Source of the DNA: H17-190 sp034435615
Lineage (GTDB): Bacteria > Chloroflexota > Dehalococcoidia > SM23-28-2 > HRBIN24
Reading direction: 5' to 3'
DNA: 64,000 bases
NCBI GenBank assembly: GCA_034435615.1
Contig: DAOTWZ010000034.1
Coordinates: forward strand, 62,001-126,000
A program made the position numbers and the translations under genes. Positions within the stretch are counted from its first letter, which is position 1; each line of letters begins with the position of its first letter. Below, one piece after another: positions 8,818-16,507 of the stretch. The notes under the pieces are model-generated. The model made no database searches and had not been told where the DNA came from. It was given only the letters and a program-made list of their open reading frames with translations.

Positions 8818-9618
8818 ATGTCCCTGCACATCATCTGCTGCGTCAAGCAGGTGCCGGACCCCGAGACCCCGGCCTCCCAGTTCAAGGTGGACGAAGCGGC
8901 GAAGAAGGTGATCCCGGCGCCGGGCATCGCCCCCGTGCCCAGCCAGTTCGACACCATCGGCGTGGAGGCGGCGCTGCGGGTGCGGGACGCCCTGGGCGAC
9001 GTCAAGATAACCGTCCTCAGCATGGGCCCGGACAGCTTCCGGGACGCCATCAAGCACTGCCTGGCCATGGGCGCTGACGAGGGCGTCCTGGTCAACGACC
9101 CCGCCCTCTACGAGGCCGACCACTGGGTGACGGCCCAGGTGCTGGCGGCCGCCATCCAGAAGCTGGCCCCCTATGACCTGGTCATCACCGGGCGGCAGGC
9201 GGTGGACTGGGACATGGGCGTAGTAGGCCCCACCCTGGCGGAGCTGCTGGGCATCCCCTGCATCACCATCGTCAAGTCCGTCAGGGTGGAGGACGGCCGC
9301 GTGGTGGCGGACCGGGTGCTCCTGGACGGCACCGAGACGGTGGAGGCGCCCCTGCCGGCCGTGGTCACCGTCAGCAACGAGCTGGGCGAGCCCCGCTACC
9401 CCCAGCTACGTCAGATCATGATGGCCGCCCGCAAACAGGTGACGGTGTGGACGGCGGCCGACCTGGGCCTTGACCCGGCCCAGCTCAAGAACCGCGTCAG
9501 CCTGGAGGCCCTCTACGTGCCCCAGGTGAAGGTGGAGACGGAGATCATCGACGGCGAGACGGCGGAGGAGAAGGTGGAGAAGCTGCTGCAGCGCCTGGTG
9601 GAGGCCAAGCTCATCTAG
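8818..9618 (+). CDS. etfB: Electron transfer flavoprotein, beta subunit
   Basis: 266 residues, preceded by GGGGGGAGAG. It begins with the family N-terminus IICCVKQVPD and carries the ETF-beta signature segment NELGEPRYPQLRQIM...AARK (residues about 187-206). EtfB binds AMP or FAD depending on ETF class and forms the heterodimer with EtfA. It collects electrons from acyl-CoA dehydrogenases in the cytosol. It lies between the membrane oxidoreductase gene (76 bp upstream) and etfA (40 bp downstream). No acyl-CoA dehydrogenase gene is in this window; the donors must be encoded elsewhere. Confidence 0.95.
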   Translation: MSLHIICCVKQVPDPETPASQFKVDEAAKKVIPAPGIAPVPSQFDTIGVEAALRVRDALGDVKITVLSMGPDSFRDAIKHCLAMGADEGVLVNDPALYEADHWVTAQVLAAAIQKLAPYDLVITGRQAVDWDMGVVGPTLAELLGIPCITIVKSVRVEDGRVVADRVLLDGTETVEAPLPAVVTVSNELGEPRYPQLRQIMMAARKQVTVWTAADLGLDPAQLKNRVSLEALYVPQVKVETEIIDGETAEEKVEKLLQRLVEAKLI

Positions 9619-9658
9619 ACGGCGGCAGCGCCTAGAATCCAGTCAGAGGGGACGGAGA

Positions 9659-10669
9659 ATGGTCGAAGGCAACGGGATACTGGTCTGCGGCGAGCTCACC
9701 GAAGAGGGGCAGGTAGCCCCCATAACCTTCGAGCTCCTGGGCGCCGCCCGCCGCCTCGCCCCGGAGGTGGGTGGCGAGGTGACCTGCGTCCTCCTGGGCT
9801 CCGGCCTCGACGGGCACGCCCAGGAGGCCATCGCCCATGGGGCGGACCGCGTCCTCCTGGTGGACGACCCCCTGCTGAAGGACTACCAGGGTGACGCCTT
9901 CGTGCCGGTGGTGGAGCGCATCGTCAGGGAGCGAGGGCCGGCCCTCGTCCTCCTGGGGCAGACGATGGTGGGGCGCGACCTGGCCCCCCGTCTGGCGGCC
10001 CGCCTGGGCACCGCCGTCACCATGGACTGCATAGAGCTGGCGGTGCAGGAGGGGCGCATAGTCGCCACGCGGCCCTGCTACGGCGGCAACGCCCACGCCC
10101 GCTACGCCTTCGTCACCTCGCCCGCGGTGGCCACCCTGCGGGCCAAGTCCCAGGAGCCCCTGGAGCGGGACGACGCCCGCCAGGGACAGGTGGAGCGAGT
10201 AGAGGCGGGCCTGGACCCGGCGGCCGTGCGCACCCGCATTCTGGGCCGGGAGAAGCAGCAGGCGGAGGGGGTGCGGCTGGAGGACGCCCGCGTGGTGGTG
10301 AGCGGCGGCCGCGGCCTGGGCGGCCCCGAGGGCTTCCAGCAGTTGGAGGAGCTGGCCTCCCTCCTGGGTGGCGCCGTGGGCGCCAGCCGCGCCGTGTGCG
10401 ACCTGGGTTGGTACCCGGTCTCCCACCAGGTAGGGCTCACCGGCAAGGTGGTGACGCCGGAGCTCTACATCGCTGTAGGGATATCGGGCGCCAGCCAGCA
10501 CATGGCCGGCATCTCCCAGGTGAAGAACATCGTGGCCATCAACAAAGACGCCGACGCCAACATCTTCAAGGCGGCCCGCTGGGGCATCGTCGGCGACTGG
10601 AAGGAGATCGTCCCCCTCATGATCGAGAAGGTGAAGGCCCTGAAGGCCGCCGGCAAGCTGCGAGCGTAG
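9659..10669 (+). CDS. etfA: Electron transfer flavoprotein, alpha subunit
   Basis: 336 residues. The C-terminal FAD-binding half contains the ETF-alpha signature LYIAVGISGASQH (about 272-284) and the following NIVAINKDADANIF run. The N-terminal half is the usual Rossmann-like domain. It holds the redox-active FAD of the ETF dimer. Together with EtfB and the upstream EtfD-like protein it would form an acyl-CoA to menaquinone electron route. The ATG at 9659 has GAGGGGACGGAG upstream. The next gene, rplY, follows 30 bp later on the same strand with its own strong Shine-Dalgarno sequence. Confidence 0.95.
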   Translation: MVEGNGILVCGELTEEGQVAPITFELLGAARRLAPEVGGEVTCVLLGSGLDGHAQEAIAHGADRVLLVDDPLLKDYQGDAFVPVVERIVRERGPALVLLGQTMVGRDLAPRLAARLGTAVTMDCIELAVQEGRIVATRPCYGGNAHARYAFVTSPAVATLRAKSQEPLERDDARQGQVERVEAGLDPAAVRTRILGREKQQAEGVRLEDARVVVSGGRGLGGPEGFQQLEELASLLGGAVGASRAVCDLGWYPVSHQVGLTGKVVTPELYIAVGISGASQHMAGISQVKNIVAINKDADANIFKAARWGIVGDWKEIVPLMIEKVKALKAAGKLRA

Positions 10670-10699
10670 GCGGCGGGGCCCCGCTCCGGGAGGTGGTCG

Positions 10700-11338
10700 A
10701 TGGTGACGCAGACAGGGGAGAGGATAGAGCTGAGGGTGGCCCGTCGTCAGGTGCTGGGCAAGAAGGTGCGCCAACTGCGCCGGCAGGGTATCACCCCGGC
10801 CAACGTCTATGGCCGTCACGTGGAGTCCGTGGCCGTCCAGGTGCCGACGCAGGAGGTGCTGCACCTGTTGCGCCGGGTGGGGACGCACGAGATCGTCTAC
10901 CTGCTCCTGGACGGCGAGGAGGAGCGCCCCGCCTTCATCCGCCACGTCCAGCGTGACCCTATCACCGGGGAGCTGCTGCACCTGGACTTCCAGCAGGTCT
11001 CCCTGACGGAGCAGGTGCGGCTGGAGGTGCCCCTGCACCTGGTGGGCACCGCTCCCGTCGTGGGCGACTACGGCGCCACAGTGCTCCAGTCCCTGGACTA
11101 CGTGATGGTGGAGGGGCTGCCCACGGCCATCCCCAGCTTCATCGAGGTTGACCTCTCCGCCCTCAGGGAGCCTGGCTCGGCCATCTTTGTCAAAGACCTG
11201 GCGGTGCCCCCCGGGGTCACCATCCTGACCGATGGTGAGATGGAGGTGGTCCGGGCCGTGGTGGAAGCGGCGGCCGAGGAGGAGGTAGAGGCCGCCGAGG
11301 CTGCCGAGGCCGAGGAGGCGGAGGAGGAAGAGGAGTAG
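10700..11338 (+). CDS. rplY: 50S ribosomal protein L25/general stress protein Ctc
   Basis: 212 residues, the long Ctc form: an L25 domain (about 1-95) that binds 5S rRNA, plus the C-terminal TL5/Ctc domain. It starts ELRVARRQVLGKKVRQLRRQG and shows the family sequence ITPANVYGRH. The last ~25 residues are almost purely Glu and Ala, an acidic tail common in high-GC and thermophilic L25 proteins. GGGAGGTGG lies 6 nt before the ATG. It ends 12 bp from the stop of convergent fmt. Confidence 0.92.
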   Translation: MVTQTGERIELRVARRQVLGKKVRQLRRQGITPANVYGRHVESVAVQVPTQEVLHLLRRVGTHEIVYLLLDGEEERPAFIRHVQRDPITGELLHLDFQQVSLTEQVRLEVPLHLVGTAPVVGDYGATVLQSLDYVMVEGLPTAIPSFIEVDLSALREPGSAIFVKDLAVPPGVTILTDGEMEVVRAVVEAAAEEEVEAAEAAEAEEAEEEEE

Positions 11339-11350
11339 CGGGGGCTGGCC

Positions 11351-12340
11351 TCAGCCGGCCGCTTCCGGGGCCGGCGTTACCAGCCTCCGTCCTATCAGGC
11401 CACGCATACCGCGCAGGAACTCGTCGGAGGGCAGGGCCTTTCGCCCTGCCCTCTGCGCCTTCAGGACGGCCAGGAGCCCCTGCCCCGTCTGGACGGCGAA
11501 GGCGGCCCGCCCGGCCTCCGGCGGCACCTGGGCTACCTCCTCCCGCGAGAGGGAGACCACGGTGCCCGGCGCCTCGGCCCTGTCCTGAGGGAGGGGCCAG
11601 GCCTCCCAGATGTGGAGGAGCTCGCCGTCCAGAGCGGTGAAGGCGCCCGGCCAGGGGTTGTAGGCCCGCACCTGCAGCCAGAGCTCCCGGGCCGGCCGCG
11701 TCCAGTCGATGGCGCCGTCCTCCTTGCGCAGGGGGCGGGTGACGGTGGCCAGAGAATCGTCCTGGGGCTGGGGCGTCAGCTCGCCCCGCAGCCATCGCGG
11801 CAGCGTCTCCAGCAAGAGTTCCGCCGCCAGGAGGGAGAGCTTCTCCGAGAGGCTGCCGGTGGTATCGAAGGGGGATATGGGGAAGCGCCGCTGGGAGAGA
11901 AGGGGCCCGGTGTCCATACCCTCGTCCATGAGCATGATGGTGACGCCGGTCTCCTCGTCCCCGGCTAGGATGGCGGCCGGGATGGGGGAGGCGCCGCGAT
12001 GCCGCGGCAACAGGGAAGGGTGCACATTCAGGACGCCCCGGGGCGGCACCTCCAGCACGGGACGCCGCAGGAGCTGGCCGAAGGCGCAGACGACGATGAC
12101 CTCTGGGGCCAGCTCCCGCAGCTCGGCCACCGCCTCGGGGCGGCGCAGGCTGGGAGGCTGACGGACCGGCAGTCCCAGCTCCTCCGCCGCCACCTTCACC
12201 GGCGGGGGCAGGGGGCGTCGGCCCCGGCCGGCGGGGCGGTCGGGCTGGGTGTAGACCGCCAGCACCCGGTAGCCGTTCTCCACCAGGGCCCGCAGGGAGG
12301 GGACGGCGAACCGGGGCGTCCCCATGAAGACGATCCCCAT
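11351..12340 (-). CDS. fmt: Methionyl-tRNA formyltransferase
   Basis: 329 residues. It has the N-terminal FMGTPRFAVPSL signature, then NVHPSLLPRHRGASPI (105-120) with catalytic Asn105 and His107, and MDEGMDTGPLL with Asp143. The C-terminal beta-barrel tRNA-binding domain follows from about 205. It formylates initiator Met-tRNA using 10-formyl-THF. No def (peptide deformylase) gene is adjacent, unlike the common def-fmt pairing. It is the last gene of the minus-strand gatB-yvcK-secG cluster but has its own -10 box 10 nt upstream of the ATG. Confidence 0.95.
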   Translation of the reverse strand: MGIVFMGTPRFAVPSLRALVENGYRVLAVYTQPDRPAGRGRRPLPPPVKVAAEELGLPVRQPPSLRRPEAVAELRELAPEVIVVCAFGQLLRRPVLEVPPRGVLNVHPSLLPRHRGASPIPAAILAGDEETGVTIMLMDEGMDTGPLLSQRRFPISPFDTTGSLSEKLSLLAAELLLETLPRWLRGELTPQPQDDSLATVTRPLRKEDGAIDWTRPARELWLQVRAYNPWPGAFTALDGELLHIWEAWPLPQDRAEAPGTVVSLSREEVAQVPPEAGRAAFAVQTGQGLLAVLKAQRAGRKALPSDEFLRGMRGLIGRRLVTPAPEAAG

Positions 12341-12350
12341 AGCAGGGCCG

Positions 12351-12356
12351 ATTTTA
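12351..12356 (-). promoter_or_regulatory. -10 box of a probably leaderless fmt promoter
   Basis: TAAAAT on the minus strand ends 10 nt before the fmt ATG (12340), with no convincing Shine-Dalgarno sequence in between. No strong -35 is visible. Confidence 0.4.
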
Positions 12357-12397
12357 GCAGCCCCGGCGCTACCGCTCCACGCGGGCCGCTGGCGGCC

Positions 12398-13222
12398 TCA
12401 GAGGGGACGGACTATGGCCCTGGCCCCTATCTCCACCCCCAGCTCCCGCTGGGCGCTCCCGTTGGGCAGGGCTATCTCCAGGTAGCCGGCGCTGCCGATG
12501 ATGGCACAGAGGCCCCGGGCCTCGGCGTAGGTGCGGGCCAGGCCGGGGATGCGGCGTCCCGCCACCTCCACCGTCAGCCGCTGGCCGGGGATGTCCGCCC
12601 GGCGGACGTCGGTCACCAGGTTGCCGAAGCGGTCTATGTGGACGACCCGTCCAAGGAGGCTCCCGTCCTCCTGGCGGCGGGCGCGGAAGGGCGGGAGGGC
12701 TAGCAGCCAGTCCGTGGCCGGCCCCAGCTCATCGATGGCGACGCCAGTGGCCAGATGGGCGGCCACGGGGGAGAAGATGTCCCGGCCGTGGAAGGTGGCG
12801 CTGACGGGGTGACGGAAGAAGCGCTCGTTGGCCAGGACGACGGCCCGGTAGCCCGACGGGAGGGGCACCGCCGCCGTCTCCCCGGCCACCGCCTCCCGGG
12901 CCTCCTCGGGCAGGGCGGGGGAGAGGAGGCCGTTGTCGGGGCCCACGAAGAGGCCCCCCGGGGCGGCCAGGGCCAGGGGCCGGCGGGCCGTCCCCACGCC
13001 CGGGTCTACCACGGCTACAAAGACGGTGCCGGGCGGGAAGTAGGGCAACGCCATCTCCAGCAAGAAGGCGCCCTGCTCCACCGCCTGGGGGCGCACCTCG
13101 TGCGTGATATCGACGATGCTGACCCGGGGCGCTACGGAGAGGATGACGCCCTTCATGGCGGCCACGTAGGGGTCCGCCAGGCCGAAATCGGTGAGGAGGG
13201 CGATGACGCGCCTAGTGGTCAC
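12398..13222 (-). CDS. SAM hydrolase/SAM-dependent halogenase family protein (DUF62)
   Basis: 274 residues with the complete DUF62 motif set: LTDFGLADPYVAAMKG (10-25), DITHEV, VVDPGVGTARRP, VGPDNGLL, FHGRDIFSPVAAHL, HIDRFGNLVTD and GSAGYLEIALPNGSA. The family contains chlorinase/fluorinase enzymes and the far commoner SAM hydroxide adenosyltransferases, which cleave SAM to adenosine and methionine. The RDIF segment and the conserved Asp and His are those of the hydrolase group, so hydrolase is the default reading. Its start overlaps the end of the SBP gene by 11 bp. The physiological reason for SAM hydrolysis is unclear. Confidence 0.9.
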   Translation of the reverse strand: MTTRRVIALLTDFGLADPYVAAMKGVILSVAPRVSIVDITHEVRPQAVEQGAFLLEMALPYFPPGTVFVAVVDPGVGTARRPLALAAPGGLFVGPDNGLLSPALPEEAREAVAGETAAVPLPSGYRAVVLANERFFRHPVSATFHGRDIFSPVAAHLATGVAIDELGPATDWLLALPPFRARRQEDGSLLGRVVHIDRFGNLVTDVRRADIPGQRLTVEVAGRRIPGLARTYAEARGLCAIIGSAGYLEIALPNGSAQRELGVEIGARAIVRPL

Positions 13223-14906
13223 TCTGGGGGCTGGGCTCGGGCCTGACGGCGGGGAGGCCGCCGCCCTCTATCTCCCATTTCCAGACGTTGACGAAGCGAG
13301 AGGCGGGATAGAAGAGGACGCCAGGGTCAACGCCCTTCAGCCGCTCGTTGACGACATAGGTGTAGAGTGGGTAGTAGAGGACCACGGCGGGCGCCTTCTC
13401 CCGGAAGAGGTCTTCGAAGCGGTAGTAGAGGGCCTGGCGTCGCGTCAGGTCCGTGGTCTTGCGGGCTTCCTCCAGAAGGCGGTCGGAGTCGAGGTCGGCA
13501 TAGCCGGTGACGTTGCGCCCCTCCGGGCTCACCTGGGTGCTGTGCCAGGCGGGATAGGGGTCCGGGTCGAGCCCGGGGTCGACGGAGAAGAGGGCCATCT
13601 GGAAGTTGCGGGGGATGAGGTAGTCCTGGATCATCTCCTGCGCCCCTACGGGGGTGACCAGCAGGACTATCCCCGCCTCCCGTAGCTGGCGGGCCGCCTC
13701 CCGGGCGATGGCCTGGCGGACGGGGTCGTCGTCGGTGACCAGGACCAGGCGCAGCTCCTGGCGGTCCTTGCGCCAGAGGCCGTCCTGGCCCCGCTGCCAG
13801 CCGGCCTCGCTCAGCAGTTGCTGGGCCGCCTTGCGGTCGGCGCGGCGGGGCTCCACGGCAGTATTGTGGGCCCAGGTGCCCGGCGGCATGGGGGTGTCGG
13901 CCGGCAGGGCCTGGCCGGCCAGCAGGCCGGCCGTTATGGCGTTACGGTCGATGAGCAGGGAGAGGGCCTGGCGCACCTTCTGGTCGTTCAGGGGCGGGCT
14001 CTCGGTATTGAAGAAGATGACGGTGTAGGTGGTGCGGTTGGCGGTGATGAAGCGGTAACGCTCCTGAGAGGCCAGTGCATCCAGGTCTTCCTGAGCGACG
14101 ATGGGCCCCAGGAGGAGGCCCTGGACCTCGTTGCGGTGGAGGGAGGTGAGGGCGGCGTGGACGTCCGGATAGAAGCGCAGCTCCAGTCGCTCCAGGTGGG
14201 GCGGCCCCAGGTGGTAGTCCGGGTTGCGGCCCAGGAGGGCGCGCCCCTCGTCCATCTGGAGGAGGCGGAAGGGGCCTGTCCCCACGGGCGCCCGGTTGAA
14301 GGAGAGATTGGGGAGGTCAGCCGCCTTTACGTCCTTCAGCAAGTGGCTGGGCAGAATGCCTATGGAGGCGTAGGCCAGGAAGGGAGCGAAGGGCTCCGGC
14401 AGCTTGCACTGCACGGTGAGGCTGTCCAGGGCCTCGCACTGGACCTGCCGCCAGAACTGGGAGAGGGCGGGCTCCCCCGGGAAGGCAGGGTCCGCCAGCA
14501 GGCTATAGGTGAAGACCACGTCCTGGGCGGTGAATGGCTGGCCGTCATGCCAGCGGACCTGCGGCCGCAGGTGAAAGATGTAGGTGAGGCCGTCAGGACT
14601 GACCTCCCAGCTCTGGGCTAGGTCCGGCAGCACCTCCCCTGTGGGCCCCAGGTAGGTTAGGCCGGAGAAGACCAGCGAGCTCAGGTCCCGGTCGACCTCG
14701 TTCAGGGAGGCGAGGAGCGGGTTGACGTTCCTGGGCGCCCCCACGACGGCCTCCGTGTACTGGGGCGGCCCGCTGCCACCCCCCTGGCGAGCGAAGGGCC
14801 CCGCCGACCAGACGATGGCGAAGGCGGCCACGCCGCCGATGAGAAGCAGCAGCAATGGCCACTGGCCGCGGCCGGCTCGTCTCGGAGGGGCCGGTGGACG
14901 GGACAT
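13212..14906 (-). CDS. Peptide/nickel-type ABC transporter substrate-binding protein (SBP_bac_5)
   Basis: 564 residues. An uncleaved-looking N-terminal membrane anchor (about 17-34, WPLLLLLIGGVAAFAIVW) replaces the usual lipobox, so the protein is probably tethered by a helix. Family 5 SBP features are present: SLVFSGLTYLGPTGEVLPDLAQSW, the WHDGQPFTAQDVVFTYSL block (about 119-136), GTGPFRL, and a C-terminal LYYRFEDLFREKAPAVVLYYP. No permease or ATPase genes are adjacent; instead it sits between secG and the SAM hydrolase gene. It may be exported by the adjacent secG product's translocon and serve a transporter encoded elsewhere, or act as a peptide or signal sensor. Confidence 0.88.
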   Translation of the reverse strand: MSRPPAPPRRAGRGQWPLLLLLIGGVAAFAIVWSAGPFARQGGGSGPPQYTEAVVGAPRNVNPLLASLNEVDRDLSSLVFSGLTYLGPTGEVLPDLAQSWEVSPDGLTYIFHLRPQVRWHDGQPFTAQDVVFTYSLLADPAFPGEPALSQFWRQVQCEALDSLTVQCKLPEPFAPFLAYASIGILPSHLLKDVKAADLPNLSFNRAPVGTGPFRLLQMDEGRALLGRNPDYHLGPPHLERLELRFYPDVHAALTSLHRNEVQGLLLGPIVAQEDLDALASQERYRFITANRTTYTVIFFNTESPPLNDQKVRQALSLLIDRNAITAGLLAGQALPADTPMPPGTWAHNTAVEPRRADRKAAQQLLSEAGWQRGQDGLWRKDRQELRLVLVTDDDPVRQAIAREAARQLREAGIVLLVTPVGAQEMIQDYLIPRNFQMALFSVDPGLDPDPYPAWHSTQVSPEGRNVTGYADLDSDRLLEEARKTTDLTRRQALYYRFEDLFREKAPAVVLYYPLYTYVVNERLKGVDPGVLFYPASRFVNVWKWEIEGGGLPAVRPEPSPQSDH

Positions 14907-14913
14907 CGGTTGC

Positions 14914-15135
14914 CTAACGGGCAGCGGTGACGTTGAGGGCAGCTACCAGCAAGAAGAGCACGGACAGGGCGATGGTGAGCTGGAACAGCGTCTTCTCCAG
15001 GCCCCGCCGGGTGCGCGTCAGCGATGTCCCCTGAAAGCTCCGCAGCCCCTCGCCCCGCACCTGCAGCAGGATGACGGAGATGAGGGCCAGGGAGATGAGG
15101 ATCATGGCCACCTGGAGCGTGTCCTGTATGCTCAT
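14914..15135 (-). CDS. secG: Preprotein translocase subunit SecG
   Basis: 73 residues with two membrane helices (about 8-25 and 50-69) around a short loop containing LLQVRGEGLRSFQGTS. This is the typical SecG size and topology, with ISVILLQ preceding the loop. It is an accessory subunit of the SecYEG channel. The start overlaps the stop of yvcK by 4 bp (ATGA). The SBP gene follows 7 bp downstream. SecA, the translocase motor, is encoded at the far end of this window. Confidence 0.85.
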   Translation of the reverse strand: MSIQDTLQVAMILISLALISVILLQVRGEGLRSFQGTSLTRTRRGLEKTLFQLTIALSVLFLLVAALNVTAAR

Positions 15136-16475
15136 GACTGGACCTGGCTCAGGAGGCCCGCCTGCTGGCGCGGCGCCGGCGGCGCGACCTGGTCACGTTC
15201 ATAATACAACCGCATTATGGCATCCGCCAGCTTGCCGGGGTCGTGGTGATAACGGTTGGCCTCGTTCACCACATCGGCCAGGAGGACGCGCAGGGAGCGC
15301 TCCAGCGAGCCCTTCAGGCGGACGGGCTCCACCCCGGCGGCGGAGGCAGGTAGCGGCCCCTCCGTGTTGGAGTTGACGATGACGGCGTCCAGGAAGGGCT
15401 GCCCCACATACTCCTCCACCACGGCCACGTGCTCCGCCACCCCGAAGCCCTCTGTCTCCCCGGGCTGGGTGGCTACGTTGCAGACGTAGACCTTGAAGGC
15501 CGGCGAGGCGAGGATGGCCCGCCGGATCCCCTTCACCAGCAGGTTGGGGATGACGCTGGTGTAGAGACTCCCCGGCCCCAGCACGATGAGGTCCGCCTCC
15601 AGGATGGCCCGCACCGCCTCCGGACAGGCCGGCGCGTCGGGCGGGGAGAGGAAGACCTCCTTGATGTGGCTGCCCGCCCCTGCCTCGCTGATGGTGGACT
15701 CGCCCTCCACGGTGGCGGCGTTGGAGAGGCGGGCGCACAGGGTGACGTTGGCCAGGGTGGAGGGGACTATCTGCCCCCGCACCGCCAGCACCCGGCTCGT
15801 CTGGCGCACCGCCTCCTCGAAGCTGCCCACCACCCCGGACATGGCCACGATGAACAGGTTGCCGAAGGAGTGCCCGGCCAGGCCGGAGCCCTCCGAGAAG
15901 CGGTACTGGAAGAGCTTCGTCATGAGGGGCTCGGCGTCGGCCAGGGCGGCGATGCAGTTGCGGACGTCGCCGGGCGGCAGGATGCCCAGCTCCCGCCGCA
16001 GGCGGCCCGAGGAACCGCCATCGTCGGCCACGGTGACGATGGCGGTGATGTTGCTGGTGTACTCCTTCAGCCCCCGCAACAGGGTGGAGAGCCCCGTCCC
16101 CCCGCCGATGGCCACGATCTTGGGCCCCCGCCGCAGCAGACGGTGACTGTAGATAACGTCCACCAGGCTACGGTGTCCGTTCTGGTGGGGCACCAGGGCG
16201 CTGATGATGGAGCTGTTGAGCTGCCAGGTGGCGATGGTGATGGCCGCCACCGCCCCGCCCACGAAGATCAGGCCCCTGCCCCAGTAAGGTATGAACTGGA
16301 GGGTCAGGTAGTAGAAGATGGGCGGGAAGGTGAAAGAGACGTAGACCTCTCGCAGCAGATAGGCGATGCCCAGTCCAGCCATGGCCACCCCGGCCATGAG
16401 GAGAAGGAGCCAGCGCTTTATGTGCATGCCGGGGTAGAGCCACTTGATGAACTCGTACTTTCTGAGGAGCCTCAT
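15132..16475 (-). CDS. yvcK: YvcK/GlmR-family protein with N-terminal membrane helices
   Basis: 447 residues. Residues 20-41 and 67-84 form two membrane helices, followed from about 118 by the YvcK (CofD-like) domain: GGGTGLSTLLRG (124-135), VADDGGSSGRLRRE (149-162), PPGDVRNC (167-174) and GHSFGNLF. In Bacillus, YvcK/GlmR binds UDP-GlcNAc and directs carbon to cell-wall precursors. The family is related to the 2-phospho-L-lactate transferase CofD but is a separate branch. Compared with the Bacillus protein (about 320 residues), the extra N-terminal ~115 residues anchor it to the membrane. It is in an operon between gatB and secG. Confidence 0.9.
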   Translation of the reverse strand: MRLLRKYEFIKWLYPGMHIKRWLLLLMAGVAMAGLGIAYLLREVYVSFTFPPIFYYLTLQFIPYWGRGLIFVGGAVAAITIATWQLNSSIISALVPHQNGHRSLVDVIYSHRLLRRGPKIVAIGGGTGLSTLLRGLKEYTSNITAIVTVADDGGSSGRLRRELGILPPGDVRNCIAALADAEPLMTKLFQYRFSEGSGLAGHSFGNLFIVAMSGVVGSFEEAVRQTSRVLAVRGQIVPSTLANVTLCARLSNAATVEGESTISEAGAGSHIKEVFLSPPDAPACPEAVRAILEADLIVLGPGSLYTSVIPNLLVKGIRRAILASPAFKVYVCNVATQPGETEGFGVAEHVAVVEEYVGQPFLDAVIVNSNTEGPLPASAAGVEPVRLKGSLERSLRVLLADVVNEANRYHHDPGKLADAIMRLYYERDQVAPPAPRQQAGLLSQVQS

Positions 16476-16507
16476 CCTGTTGGTATAACGTCAGCCCCTG
16501 GCCCTGG

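Noticed and set aside
12398..13222. SAM-dependent fluorinase or chlorinase
   Set aside because: Family members with this motif set and isolated context are almost always SAM hydrolases; no halometabolite genes are near.
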